Assembly: GCF_000091325.1 (NCBI RefSeq)
Contig: NC_014012.1
Location: 4,423,685 to 4,487,684 of the forward strand
DNA length: 64,000 nt
Source: Shewanella violacea DSS12
Lineage (GTDB): Bacteria > Pseudomonadota > Gammaproteobacteria > Enterobacterales > Shewanellaceae
Direction: 5' to 3'
The notes beneath the pieces are model-generated. The model worked only from the letters and a program-made list of their open reading frames with translations, was not told where the DNA came from and did not search any database. Positions 9,993-20,688 of this stretch are shown piece by piece; position 1 is the first letter of the stretch; each line of letters opens with the position of its first letter. The translations under genes were made by a program, and so were the position numbers.

Positions 9993-12900
9993 TTAAGATG
10001 AGTATCTCACCCGTCTTAATCGAACTAGATACACTATAAAGAGATAAATAATAGTCCAACCAAATATAGCTCCACCGGATGAAGAGTCTGGCTTTACTTC
10101 AGGCTCAGCTTCTTTGACTTTATTTTTAATAGTGAAGCTTACTGTATTCAACACCTCTAGCTTACCATCACTAACCGTGAGTATGATTTCCACACTCTGA
10201 TCTGCATTCACCTCAGGTAATGACAAGTCAATAACACCTGGGGATATCTCTACCAATTGAATTGCAACATCCTGAGGTAGCTGCCACATAAAGGTGAGTT
10301 CATCTCCATCGAGATCGAATGAAGCAGATGCATCGACTCGCAGTGTCGCTAACTCATCGGCACTGTCTGGCGCAGAAAATACCGCTGTTGGGATACGATT
10401 GAGCTGAGATGAAGTCACAACCCCTGTCACTTCAACGTAACCATTTATCAGGCCATCAGAATCGTAAACACCACCATCTGCGATGTTAACCTTTATGCAT
10501 TCATCACCTTCATTTAATCCATCTATGTAATCTGTAGATGCCATGTTAGGACAGTTACCTGTAGCGTCTAACTTTGACGAAGAAAATTGATTATGTGCAT
10601 CTGGATAGAGATCCAGCCACTCACCATTGGATGTATAAACCCTTAAATATGAATCTGCGGGCATAGTCAAATCAGACGGTAAAGGTACAATTAAATAAGC
10701 AGACGATTCAGAGCTAGGTATAGAAACTTCAACACTAAAGACAGAGCTGACAAAGTCCGTCTGATTTTCATCAGCACTTGCTTGGGTAAACAGCTTGAGT
10801 TTAGAGGTCGCTCTAGTCTTAACAAGACTCATGTCATTAGTAGCAATATTAGCTATAGAGAAATTATCCTTAGCTAGCTCGGCAGTTTTAGCATTCAGAC
10901 CATGAGCTAATATATTTAATTTACTCAGCTTAATCTCACTAAAACTACTGGTTAAAATGACATGTGAATTATCCGCTATGGGTAAACGAATTGGACTGTT
11001 GTCATTATCCAGATAATCTGGGATACCATCTCCATCACTATCGGCTAAACCTTCCTCGACATCACTTATACCATCCTTATCTGAATCTGAATCGCCTAAG
11101 TCAGGCACTAGATTAGAAACAATAATACCTATCATAAGCTCACTCTGCTTAATATCTGCAGTATTGGTTTCAGATACAGAAATAGAGACCGAGTAGAGAC
11201 CATCATTTAAAACAGAAGGATCAAATTCCACACTAGTATTAGAGTCAGAAGTTACTACTGCAAATAGAGAGTCTGCACTAATGATACTCACTTCATGAGT
11301 ATCATTAGTATTAAGATCATCTATTGCTACACTCAAGGTCACAGGTCCATTGTCAGGCTGAATAACACTCACCCTGCGACCTGCCTGTACTAGCTGAGTC
11401 GATATCACTGGCGCTACATTACCTGTAATTACACCCACATGAGCTTGAATATTTTGTGACAATACTGCACCAGTCACCTCTACCAAGGTCAGATTTATAG
11501 CTTGAGAAGCACTTAGATCTGCAGGTAAATCCACCTCAACATGACCATATTGCCCCTCAGAAATAGATACAGAATTAAATAACGTCTCGGCTAATCCTTC
11601 AATTTTATAACTCACCTCAACAGGGTAAGAAGGAGAGATGCCTGTCAACAACACATTTAATCTTGCTTTACTCCCAGCTTCGGCTTCTGCTTTTAGCTGT
11701 AGAGACACTTGTGGTTTTATCGCAACTTGAATCTCGGCAACACCTCTATTGCCACTGCTATCGACTGATTCGGCCACTAATGTATGCAGGCCAGAATTTA
11801 ACGACTCCAGCACAACAAGATTAGCCTTGATATCACCATCCACTAAGTCGAATGCAGTCAAATCCAGTATATTAGCAATGTCAGTCAATATTCCCTGACT
11901 ATCTATTTCATATAATGCATCTAGATAAATCTCTGGCGGTAAGGTGTCTCTAATCTCAAGTTGTTGACTAGCAAAGGATCTATTCCCTAAATAATCAACG
12001 GCAGTCCAGGTAACTTCATAGCTACCAATAGGTAACTCAGAATCTAGATTATGGGTAACTTGAAGCGGTAACCAGCCATTATCGCTGACCATGGCATCAG
12101 GGATAACAACTGAGGTCAGTGGACCTTGAGCTTCTAAAGTCAGCAAGGCGGCCAAATTGAAAGTAGGTGATTGGATCGAACCCACGCTAGCATCTCGCGG
12201 TGCCTCATCCTCGCTATCCATCACTCCATCATAGTCAGTATCTGTACTATAAATCGATGAACCTATCTGATACTCCTGTAAATTACTCAGGCCATCACCA
12301 TCATTATCGAGTAATGCATCCGATGCATCAGAGATATCTGTACCGTTTTGTTCTTCCCAGAAATCAGGAATCCCATCACCATCGGAATCCAGGTTCTCGA
12401 TTAAACCAAACCTTATATTATCTACCCATACGCTAGCATCACCGCTGACATACTTTTGGTATTCAAGCCTGATGGTATGAACACCAGCAGAGATAGGCAC
12501 TACTTGAGGGGCCCAATCATTTGCGCTATTTATATATAACTGCGGTCTGCCATCGATGAGAACACTGAAACGACTGCCTGTTACCTTGGCATCAAATAAC
12601 AAGTAACCAGCCTCAAACAGGCCTCGCCATTCAATCTGGGCTCTCTGGTTATTGCCAACTGCCTGTGCCTTTAGGCTAAATTGTCCCTGGCTAGCATGGG
12701 CTTGAGATAACTCCCAACCTGCATCTGCGGTATCGGGTTGTATCCAACCTTCAGGGATTTGATTATCTTCAAAAGTGACAGTTAAATCGGCTAAGACCTC
12801 AGGTGTAGACGTAGGATCTGTTGGGTCTGATTGGGTTTGAAACTCTTGATAATTGCTATAACCATCGCCATCACTATCGAGTTGTCCATCATAGTAATCT

Positions 12901-15900
12901 AACGGGTTTAAGCCATAAGCGACTTCCCAACCATCGGGGATTTGATCGTTGTCGGTATCTGCATCCGTGATTCTAGTGCCAGCAATAAACTCTTCAAGGT
13001 TAGTTAAACCATCATGATCTGGATCTAAATTAGCATCATTAGCATCACTGATATTAAGCTGGTTAACTAGCTCCCAATAATCCAACATTCCGTCATTATC
13101 GAAGTCAGATAAAGAACTCTCTGTTACCAGATGTACATTATCAATCCATAAACTATGCTCCCCTTCAGACCCCTCGAAGGACCACACAAAACTCGATATT
13201 CCTTCATACACTCTCATAGTCTGGGTTTGCCAGGTATCTGAGTTGGTATTCAGGTTATAGCCCTGGTAGCCATTCTGAATTCGAGCCGAAGCGCAGCAAA
13301 GATTATTTGTTTCTAGTTTATAATCGAAAACCAGATAACCATTAGAGAATAATCCGCTCAGTTTAATCTCCATAGCCTCGAGGGTAGCACCGCCAACATT
13401 GAGACTTTGTAGTCCTTCACTATATTGAGTAGCCGATACATGCCAATTATTTTGAGCTGTATTCACTAACTCCCAGCCTAGCGGTATATCAGCACCTTCG
13501 AAAGATTCGGAAAGGTCAGTGTAAACATTTGGAGTTGAATTAATATCAATAGGTGAAGTACCCGCCAGATATTCCTGATAATTCGAAAAACCATCGTTAT
13601 CACCGTCTAACTGGGCATCGGTAGAATCTAACGGGTTTAAGCCATAAGCAACTTCCCAGCCATCGGGGATTCGATCGTGATCGCTGTCATTATCTATAGG
13701 GGAGGTACCCAGAGTAAATTCTTCAATGTTCGACAAGCCATCATCATCTGGATCTAATCCGGCATCAGATGCATCATCTATATTGAGACCATGTAATAAT
13801 TCCCAATAATCCAACATACCATCGGCATCAAAATCTCCCAGAGAAGTCTCAGTAACTAAATGGACATTATCTATCCACATACCATGCAAACTATCGGTAC
13901 CTGAATAAGACCATCTTAAGCTATCAACCCCATCAACAATCTGAATGACCTTAGTCTGCCATTCAGATTCAGAATTTGAATATAACCAATATTGTCCATT
14001 AGATGTTTGTACATTGGCATTTAAACAGCAGGTTGAATTAGTCTCTAGTTTGTAATTAAAAACCAGATACCCTGCGGAGAATTGCCCTCTAAGTGCGACT
14101 TCTACCGCATCATCACTCACACCTTGAACAGCCAAACTTTGCAAACCATCATTATGTTCTGTTGTCGATAGTTCCCAATTGACGACTCCAGAGTTCAGCA
14201 AGCTCCAATTTGGGGGAATGCTAGCTCCTTCAAATGATTCGAAAAGATCGGTATATATTGCAGGAAATGATGCAGAATCTATAGGTGAAGAACCTGTGAT
14301 ATATTCTTCATAGTTAGAAAATCCATCACCATCGCTATCTGAATCTGAATCTGAACTGTTAGGGTTAAGTCCAAATTCAACTTCCCAGCCATCTGGTAAT
14401 CTATCGCCATCTGTATCAGAGTTATTAATCTGGGTACCAGCAATAAACTCCTCTAAATTGGTTAAGCCATCACCATCTGGATCTAGCCCAGCATCCGAGT
14501 CATCGTTCATATCTAAGGAGTTAAACTCTTCCCATAGATCTGGCATACCATCTAAATCGGCGTCTTCATCGAGTGGGCTAAAACGCACTTTATCGATCCA
14601 AACTGTATCCAATTGCCTAGAAACACTGCCATCTTTGCTGTATTTCCAACCTATGGTATGCATGCCCTCGTCCAGTCTTATCAGGTGCAGAGCCCATGCC
14701 TGTTGACCACTCCAGTGGGATACGACGACACCATCGATAACTAGCTCTAGCCGATCATAAAATGACTCAGTATCAGTCTTAAAATAAAAAGATAGTAAGC
14801 CGTCGTTAAATAATCCATTCCAACTTATGTCTGTGAACTCGTTATGCCCAATATCCATCGAGTTAAGGGAATACAAGCCATCCATAGCGAAATCACTCCC
14901 CGTCACCCAACTTGAATTGGCATCGGCAGAGGTACTCCAGCCAGTAGGAAGTTGATTATCTTCGAATGAAAAAAACACATCACTAATCACATCCGGTATA
15001 GAAGCGGCGTCAGAAGGATCTGAACTCATCAAAAATTCTACATAATTAGAGTAAGTATCACCATCGAGATCCAAGGCGGCATCGGTAGTGTCTAGAGGAT
15101 TCAATGTAAATTGAATCTCCCAACCATCGGGTATTAGATCATCATCTGAATCTGTATCTAAAGGATCCGTATGATGAATATTAACCTCTTCTGCATCAGT
15201 TAAGTTATCGCCATCGGTATCAACTAATGTTGGATTTGTTTGTGCTGTATATTCTTCAAGATTAGTTAGACCATCACCATCCAAGTCTAAGCTGGCATCA
15301 TTAGGATCCGTGTTATCAAGTCCATAATCTTGCTCCCAGAAATCATCCATGCCATCTAGGTCTTCATCGATAAAAGGTAAGTTGTCACACACAACTCCAA
15401 CCTGTTCGAAAGCATCTATGACATCAAAGCCATTATAACTTAGGTCCATTGAAGCACTAATTACACCACAGGCCCCATCGATATAGTCGGCAGATTCGCT
15501 CCAATAATTGCTATTAGCGTCCATCATAACTTCGAAAGATTTTTGCACTCCCCAGCCAGCTTTATTAGCCAGTAGAAAGAAGGCTCGATTAAAGACACCA
15601 CTACTATGATGAACATCGATGCCAGGGTAATAGTGAGCGGCATGGCCAATAGAATTACCATCTAGTGTCGGGTCTTCAAAATACCTGAGCGCTGTTGTCT
15701 GCTTAGTTATATCCGCGCCCACAAGCCAGTCATTGCTGCTGCGCATAAATACTTCGGCGGCTTCCCCGGCCATATCAGAGAAGGCTTCGTTTATGCCACC
15801 GGATTGGCCAGAATACACAAGGTTTGAGTTCTGATTAGTAAAGCCGTGACTCACTTCATGGGAGACAACATCGAGAGAAACTAAGGGATAGAAGCGGTTA

Positions 15901-16931
15901 GCACCATCACCGAAAGTCATCGAAGTACCATCCCAGAATGCATTTTCATATGAGTTACCATAATGAACACGCATGAGTAACTTAAATGATAGCGGCGGCC
16001 TGCCATACCAAGTGTTATACATATCGAAAACAGCAGTGCCATAGGCATGTGCATCGTTTAATGGAGAGTAAGCCCCATTGATCTCTTTATGGGTATTTCT
16101 ATCACAGGCAAATGAGAATGTTTCAGTATTGCTACTACCGTGCTCAAGATCTACCGTACGAACATTATCATTTTCTAAGAAACAGTCAGCTGCCACCTGA
16201 GATACTGACATAGCGGCGTAATCTGTTCCGTATTCATACTGACCAAGCTTTGCATTACCACCCGGACCTCTAGCATCTACATGCTGCAAATTATTCCAAG
16301 TTTTTAACACTGCTCCGGTAACGGAATCTAAAATAAAGATTGGTCGGGCAATGTTGCCCTCATGATCTTGCACCTGAAAGCTATAATAAATAGCTAGATA
16401 TGCAGTATCAGATTCATCTAAGTAGATATATTTTTTAATCGATGAATCTGATACCCAAGCATCGACCCCGATACCAAACTCTTGTTTAGCTTGAGCGAGT
16501 AAGGCGTTTTGTAACTCAGCTTTGATCTCTATCAAAGCAGAGAAATTCAAATTTGGCGAACTCAAATCTTCCTCTAAACCAGAGCTCAACTTTCCATTTA
16601 AAGCATATGCTTGATTCGATGCATTACGATGCACTACAACTTGATGCCCCCATACCGGAATTCCATTATAAAATTGCTGATACTTGGTATGAGTCCGTTG
16701 GCTAGCGGTCGCTGATTTGGAAGCTTGCTGTTGCTCTGAAACCGACAGGGTCTCGAGGGAATATTGACCAGTCTTTGAAATCGTAACGTTTTTTGCAGCA
16801 ACTGGAAGAGCTAGGCTTTGCTCTATGAAAGAGATATCTTTTAATGTTAATCGGTTACTCTCGCCCGCTTGCGCAAAATTGGTACACGCTAGCATCAAAG
16901 GCAATAGATATAGTTTATTGTTATTTTCCAT
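9993..16931 (-). CDS. Giant secreted M4-family metalloprotease with calcium-binding repeats and GlyGly-CTERM tail
   Basis: 2312 residues. A signal peptide (about 1-22, ending FAQA) is followed by an FTP/PepSY-type propeptide and a thermolysin-like zinc protease domain (about 230-515). Its zinc motif is HEVSH near residue 358, the third ligand lies in GGINEAFSD near 380, and the catalytic histidine is in HHSSGVFNRA. Then come thrombospondin type-3-like DxDxDG calcium repeats and four modules of about 245 residues starting near 655, 900, 1144 and 1390. Each module has a jelly-roll-like part (SFEDNQLPTGW type) and TSP3 repeats ending in LxDPDGDGLTNLEEF. HYR-like, Ig-like, another TSP3 and a PKD-like domain (about 2200) follow. 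The end is SSSGGAIFGW, a hydrophobic stretch and RLRRVRYSS: a GlyGly-CTERM sorting tail, which in this family is cut by rhombosortase. Likely degrades extracellular protein. No neighbour suggests a partner. Confidence 0.92.
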   Translation of the reverse strand: MENNNKLYLLPLMLACTNFAQAGESNRLTLKDISFIEQSLALPVAAKNVTISKTGQYSLETLSVSEQQQASKSATASQRTHTKYQQFYNGIPVWGHQVVVHRNASNQAYALNGKLSSGLEEDLSSPNLNFSALIEIKAELQNALLAQAKQEFGIGVDAWVSDSSIKKYIYLDESDTAYLAIYYSFQVQDHEGNIARPIFILDSVTGAVLKTWNNLQHVDARGPGGNAKLGQYEYGTDYAAMSVSQVAADCFLENDNVRTVDLEHGSSNTETFSFACDRNTHKEINGAYSPLNDAHAYGTAVFDMYNTWYGRPPLSFKLLMRVHYGNSYENAFWDGTSMTFGDGANRFYPLVSLDVVSHEVSHGFTNQNSNLVYSGQSGGINEAFSDMAGEAAEVFMRSSNDWLVGADITKQTTALRYFEDPTLDGNSIGHAAHYYPGIDVHHSSGVFNRAFFLLANKAGWGVQKSFEVMMDANSNYWSESADYIDGACGVISASMDLSYNGFDVIDAFEQVGVVCDNLPFIDEDLDGMDDFWEQDYGLDNTDPNDASLDLDGDGLTNLEEYTAQTNPTLVDTDGDNLTDAEEVNIHHTDPLDTDSDDDLIPDGWEIQFTLNPLDTTDAALDLDGDTYSNYVEFLMSSDPSDAASIPDVISDVFFSFEDNQLPTGWSTSADANSSWVTGSDFAMDGLYSLNSMDIGHNEFTDISWNGLFNDGLLSFYFKTDTESFYDRLELVIDGVVVSHWSGQQAWALHLIRLDEGMHTIGWKYSKDGSVSRQLDTVWIDKVRFSPLDEDADLDGMPDLWEEFNSLDMNDDSDAGLDPDGDGLTNLEEFIAGTQINNSDTDGDRLPDGWEVEFGLNPNSSDSDSDSDGDGFSNYEEYITGSSPIDSASFPAIYTDLFESFEGASIPPNWSLLNSGVVNWELSTTEHNDGLQSLAVQGVSDDAVEVALRGQFSAGYLVFNYKLETNSTCCLNANVQTSNGQYWLYSNSESEWQTKVIQIVDGVDSLRWSYSGTDSLHGMWIDNVHLVTETSLGDFDADGMLDYWELLHGLNIDDASDAGLDPDDDGLSNIEEFTLGTSPIDNDSDHDRIPDGWEVAYGLNPLDSTDAQLDGDNDGFSNYQEYLAGTSPIDINSTPNVYTDLSESFEGADIPLGWELVNTAQNNWHVSATQYSEGLQSLNVGGATLEAMEIKLSGLFSNGYLVFDYKLETNNLCCASARIQNGYQGYNLNTNSDTWQTQTMRVYEGISSFVWSFEGSEGEHSLWIDNVHLVTESSLSDFDNDGMLDYWELVNQLNISDANDANLDPDHDGLTNLEEFIAGTRITDADTDNDQIPDGWEVAYGLNPLDYYDGQLDSDGDGYSNYQEFQTQSDPTDPTSTPEVLADLTVTFEDNQIPEGWIQPDTADAGWELSQAHASQGQFSLKAQAVGNNQRAQIEWRGLFEAGYLLFDAKVTGSRFSVLIDGRPQLYINSANDWAPQVVPISAGVHTIRLEYQKYVSGDASVWVDNIRFGLIENLDSDGDGIPDFWEEQNGTDISDASDALLDNDGDGLSNLQEYQIGSSIYSTDTDYDGVMDSEDEAPRDASVGSIQSPTFNLAALLTLEAQGPLTSVVIPDAMVSDNGWLPLQVTHNLDSELPIGSYEVTWTAVDYLGNRSFASQQLEIRDTLPPEIYLDALYEIDSQGILTDIANILDLTAFDLVDGDIKANLVVLESLNSGLHTLVAESVDSSGNRGVAEIQVAIKPQVSLQLKAEAEAGSKARLNVLLTGISPSYPVEVSYKIEGLAETLFNSVSISEGQYGHVEVDLPADLSASQAINLTLVEVTGAVLSQNIQAHVGVITGNVAPVISTQLVQAGRRVSVIQPDNGPVTLSVAIDDLNTNDTHEVSIISADSLFAVVTSDSNTSVEFDPSVLNDGLYSVSISVSETNTADIKQSELMIGIIVSNLVPDLGDSDSDKDGISDVEEGLADSDGDGIPDYLDNDNSPIRLPIADNSHVILTSSFSEIKLSKLNILAHGLNAKTAELAKDNFSIANIATNDMSLVKTRATSKLKLFTQASADENQTDFVSSVFSVEVSIPSSESSAYLIVPLPSDLTMPADSYLRVYTSNGEWLDLYPDAHNQFSSSKLDATGNCPNMASTDYIDGLNEGDECIKVNIADGGVYDSDGLINGYVEVTGVVTSSQLNRIPTAVFSAPDSADELATLRVDASASFDLDGDELTFMWQLPQDVAIQLVEISPGVIDLSLPEVNADQSVEIILTVSDGKLEVLNTVSFTIKNKVKEAEPEVKPDSSSGGAIFGWTIIYLFIVYLVRLRRVRYSS

Positions 16932-17318
16932 CTAATTTAATCATCCCTAAATTACAATTCACTTCCTGTTAGGAAAAACATTTTTACAATCAACTGTAAA
17001 ACCGTAAAAATCCGTACTAATGCAGCATAAGATCTAGGTGTAGAGTTAATACTTGGAATATTAAGTTACAATTAACACAACCCTACTTACACCACTGAAT
17101 ATTAACACTTTTAACCATAATGAAACACAGAAAAAATCATACTGCATCAGCTATATCATAGGTTTTAGATAAAATTACGAGCAGGTACGGGGATTTCTGC
17201 TACCTAAAATATTTCAGGTAGCAGAGTTTAATGATGATCAGAGGTAGTTTAAAAAGACTCGTTAGCTAAATCGAGTTTAAGAGAGATAAGTGAGTGGTTT
17301 ACTACTAACAATCCAGGC
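16932..17318. other. Intergenic region upstream of the protease, with one hairpin
   Basis: AT-rich spacer holding the protease promoter region (not resolvable by eye) and a perfect 10-bp inverted repeat, TCTGCTACCT with AGGTAGCAGA, at 17196-17225. The hairpin lies downstream of cysE and its decayed copy; it lacks a U-run on the minus strand. No ORF is credible here. Confidence 0.5.
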
Positions 17319-17450
17319 TTAGCAGTCAGACTCGTATATGGTTTGTTCCATGGTTTCTACTGGACATATAGACGCTGGTTTACCCACGACTTTACTGGCA
17401 CACCCACGACCTTAATATGAGGGGAAACATCAGCTAATAGCACCTAGCCC
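17319..17450 (-). pseudogene. Decayed tandem copy of the cysE 3' end
   Basis: About 130 bp that repeat the last about 43 codons of the neighbouring cysE, offset by 149 bp and about three-quarters identical. The last codons read KVVGKPAS-CP-ETMEQTIYESDC and a stop, nearly as in the intact gene. A one-base deletion relative to cysE just before the KVVGKPA codons breaks the frame, and the 5' part of the gene is absent. It is therefore a partial, frameshifted duplicate and not expected to be translated into a useful product. Confidence 0.85.
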
Positions 17451-17467
17451 ACATAATGAATAATAGG

Positions 17468-18253
17468 TTAGCAGTCAGACTCGTATATGGTTTGTTCCAT
17501 GGTTTCCGCTGGACACATAGATGCAGGTTTACCTACGACTTTGGCAGGCACTCCTACCACAGTAGTGTGAGGAGCAACATCATCCAATACCACCGACCCC
17601 GCACCTATCTTAGCACCTACGCCAACTTCGAGATTGCCCAAAACCTTAGCTCCGGCGCCTATCATCACTCCGGCACGGATCTTAGGATGACGCTCTCCCT
17701 GCTGATTCCCTGTGCCACCTAATGTCACCCCTTGAAGCAAGGAAACATTATTTTCGATAACTGCAGTTTCGCCTATGACAATACCCGTAGCATGATCAAA
17801 CATGATACCTGTGCCCATCTTACAAGCAGGGTGAATATCGACACCGAATACTTCTGAATTACGGCTCTGAATAAATTGCGCTAGCTCGGTGCGGCCCTGA
17901 TTCCAGAGACAATTTGCCAAGCGATGCACCTGAATAGCGTGAAAACCTTTGAGGTTCAATATGACCGTTAGGTAGCTCACAATGGCAGGATCACGCTCTT
18001 TCACCGCCTTAATATCTGTGGCCACATTGGTGAGCATCTGATCGCAATGGATAAAAGCCTTATCGAACAACTCACGGAATGTGAAAGGCGACACCACCCC
18101 ATCAGAGAGTTTATTGGCTACGATAAAGCTGAGCGCCGAGCCCAGACACTCATGATTGAGTATCGATGAATAGACATGACTGGCAAGTAAAGGTTCCTTA
18201 CGAACCAAGGCTTCGGCTTCGACCCTAAGCTGTTCCCAAACTTCATAACGCAT
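17468..18253 (-). CDS. cysE: Serine O-acetyltransferase
   Basis: Transfers acetyl from acetyl-CoA to serine to make O-acetylserine, the precursor of cysteine. 261 residues: an N-terminal helical domain (VRKEPLLASHVYSSILNHECLGSALSF) and a left-handed beta-helix of hexapeptide repeats (about 140-235) with the active-site region DIHPACKMGTGIMFDHATGIVIGE. The C-terminal tail, which in the family binds cysteine and mediates feedback inhibition, ends TMEQTIYESDC. No regulatory site was recognised upstream. A broken copy of the gene's 3' end lies immediately downstream. Confidence 0.96.
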   Translation of the reverse strand: MRYEVWEQLRVEAEALVRKEPLLASHVYSSILNHECLGSALSFIVANKLSDGVVSPFTFRELFDKAFIHCDQMLTNVATDIKAVKERDPAIVSYLTVILNLKGFHAIQVHRLANCLWNQGRTELAQFIQSRNSEVFGVDIHPACKMGTGIMFDHATGIVIGETAVIENNVSLLQGVTLGGTGNQQGERHPKIRAGVMIGAGAKVLGNLEVGVGAKIGAGSVVLDDVAPHTTVVGVPAKVVGKPASMCPAETMEQTIYESDC

Positions 18254-18670
18254 ATGACGTAAACTCTTAAATAATGAACGGAGAAGATGTAAAAATGCTA
18301 TTTCAGCAAAAATCTAGCAGTGTAAAGTCTAACCTAATCTGTGAAGAAAACACCAAGCTATAAGAGTAAATCGCTATATGCCATAACAAACTGAAACTAC
18401 TGGTTTAAAAATCACCGCAACATGACTTGATGATCGAGTCAACGAACCTCAGTGCTAAACCAGCAGCAACAACGACTTTAGCATCTTGGGGGATAGCATA
18501 AGAATGACTAGCGAGTCATTCAAGCTGCAAAGCCTAACGAGAGTGACCCTTAAGGAAGTGTATCCAAGCGTAAACATTTAATACTCAGCTGGTAAGTGAA
18601 TTAACTCCACTGACAGGTGAAAAAACAGTGCAACTCTGTAAATAAAATAGCTCTACTAACGACTTATTAC
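18254..18670. other. Intergenic region, nothing recognised
   Basis: 417 bp between the cysE start and the 3' end of the next minus-strand gene. I see no ORF with a ribosome binding site, no tRNA and no clear terminator. It should hold the cysE promoter. Confidence 0.4.
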
Positions 18671-19774
18671 TCAGATACCCGAATCAGCCTGAGCGGGAAA
18701 ATCACCGGGTTCACAAGCTGTCTCACAGTCATGCATCTGACGCTGAGAGTCATCATCTTGAGCTGAAATATTTTCACCATACTCTTGAATATATGCGGCT
18801 AATACTTGGGGGTCAGATACATGCATATCGATCACATCGACTCGCTCGGAGAGTTGGCCCATGCCACCAAAATAAGTCTGAGGCTTACTAAAGCTCAACT
18901 TGGTATTGCTAGTGTTACCGTAGCCGAAATGCAGGCCTTGCTTATCACTCTTTCTTGGATAGCTACCCAATTCAACATTCGCTATATCCTCAAGGTTTAT
19001 CGACATAAAGCCCCAGACACTATTATTGATAACCAGCTTATCTTGATGTCCATAGATAGAGTAATGGCGAGATATTCGATAATTAGCTGCAAGCATAATG
19101 ACACCATAGCCAGTAATGCTCGCCACGATAATGGCCACAAGTTCACTCCAGGAAGAGATGATCACATAAGCCAAGGCTGCCATAACAAGAGTACCTAGAG
19201 TCATCATAAACCAATGCCATCTGGCTGCGGAACGTAATTTGAGTTTGGTGATAGCGCCGACGTGATTTCGCGACAAGTAAGGAGTGGCGTAGTACCAGCT
19301 CGCAGGCTCAGATGCCAAGACTAATGCCAGAGAACGTTTCTTATCGTCTTCTTCTTGAAAGGTATCTAAGATATGGATTCTGGGATCACCAGATAAGTTA
19401 CGCGCCTGCCACAAAGCCTTGATGATACTCACCATCAGAAATAGCTCGATAACCAATAGTATGGCTATTATCGGGTAACGCAGCCAGGCAATAAACTCGA
19501 AGTAGCTGGCTATTTCAGCCGGAAAACTAAATCTGGCCATTAAGCTACTCAAGCTAAATATGAGCAGCATCTTCCATAGCTTCTGCTCACCGACCTTGAT
19601 GATGCAATACCAATAAATAACCGGCAGTACACAGAAGTAGAGAATTGAAAAGGCCGATACAATGAGCTGACGATTGCTCCCATCAAGGGAGTCTGGAAGT
19701 AACTGAAAACCTAATGCATAGCTGATGATTGCACTGATAAGAAAAATCAGCCTAAATTTTATGTTACGTCTCAT
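18671..19774 (-). CDS. Hypothetical multi-pass membrane protein with a PH-like C-terminal part
   Basis: 367 residues with about six predicted membrane segments: four in residues 1-130 (first pair around 9-25 and 38-58) and two around 195-240. A charged loop (about 125-185) separates the groups. After the last segment the pattern of short beta-strands (YSIYGHQDKLVINNSVWGFMSINLEDIANVELG) resembles bacterial PH-like domains. I do not recognise a named family and assign no function. The tail is acidic and cysteine-containing (DCETACEPGDFPAQ). GGGG precedes the ATG. No operon partner: the next gene is 150 bp away. Confidence 0.7.
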   Translation of the reverse strand: MRRNIKFRLIFLISAIISYALGFQLLPDSLDGSNRQLIVSAFSILYFCVLPVIYWYCIIKVGEQKLWKMLLIFSLSSLMARFSFPAEIASYFEFIAWLRYPIIAILLVIELFLMVSIIKALWQARNLSGDPRIHILDTFQEEDDKKRSLALVLASEPASWYYATPYLSRNHVGAITKLKLRSAARWHWFMMTLGTLVMAALAYVIISSWSELVAIIVASITGYGVIMLAANYRISRHYSIYGHQDKLVINNSVWGFMSINLEDIANVELGSYPRKSDKQGLHFGYGNTSNTKLSFSKPQTYFGGMGQLSERVDVIDMHVSDPQVLAAYIQEYGENISAQDDDSQRQMHDCETACEPGDFPAQADSGI

Positions 19775-19925
19775 AGAGAGCCCCAGCCAACAGATATTGC
19801 CATCATGCTACATGACTTTCTGTTCACTGAGTAACCATTACGAGGAAATGATATATTTACTCATACTGACTAGGCTGCAGGGGGATTAGGCTTAGATAAG
19901 TAAAATTTTCTTTGATCAACTAGAA

Positions 19926-20483
19926 CTAGATAGCTGTGGTAACCGGAATATTACCAGCGCGATTAAGCCGCTCAATCTTGATGATACAGGGCGCCCTGAG
20001 TTTATAAGTCTGTTTCTGAAACTTATAATTACTCTCGAACCAATGAATATAAAGACGCATTTTCACATTTTCATTGAATTTGTTGTCGCTATAAAAATCA
20101 CGATAACAATGCGTATTTGGCATGTAACCTGAACGATAGAGCTTAATGGTTCTTTCATCCAAGCTGATCTCACGATAATCTATTCCGTGCTCCGCCATAT
20201 AGGGAAAGCGATACTCTCCATAATGAAACTTGCCATCGATAATCTCTATGTTCTTCCCTAGAGACAACAAGCTTTCTAGCTGCATGGCATTCAATCGACT
20301 AAACACACATAGACTCGTCATTCCGCCACTGACTAGAAGCACCAGACACCAAGACATAAATCCCTGACGCTTGAAATGAGTCAAGATCAACCAGAAAATG
20401 ATAATCGTTGCGACACTGGCAGCCAAAATAATCTCAAAGACTTGCCACTCTCCCGCTTCGAAAGCCGTACCAGAATAAGTCAT
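19926..20483 (-). CDS. Hypothetical small membrane protein
   Basis: 185 residues with two hydrophobic segments near the N-terminus (about 18-35 and 45-62), then a soluble part rich in aromatic and basic residues. The frame extends 30 bases further upstream, but GGAGGG lies directly before the ATG at 20483 (MTYSGTAFEAG), so this start is chosen. No family recognised. It sits in the same orientation as the preceding membrane gene with a 150-bp gap, so co-transcription is uncertain. Confidence 0.65.
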   Translation of the reverse strand: MTYSGTAFEAGEWQVFEIILAASVATIIIFWLILTHFKRQGFMSWCLVLLVSGGMTSLCVFSRLNAMQLESLLSLGKNIEIIDGKFHYGEYRFPYMAEHGIDYREISLDERTIKLYRSGYMPNTHCYRDFYSDNKFNENVKMRLYIHWFESNYKFQKQTYKLRAPCIIKIERLNRAGNIPVTTAI

Positions 20484-20688
20484 GATTCCCTCCATATAAA
20501 TAACTAAATCCATTCACCCAAGCAGTAATCACCACTAGACACGCGAGGGTTTGACCAGATGATACACTAACTATCCAGAGCTATACCAAGCGAACCTCTA
20601 AAACGGGATGCACATCTAATTTCTGCGGCAAAATAGCGTTAAGACATCGAATAAAATCAGATAGAGAAACATGTCTCACGATTCATAA

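Noticed and set aside
12200..12436. Plus-strand reading frames inside the protease gene
   Set aside because: Antisense frames created by the biased DxDGD codons of the repeats; no start signals.
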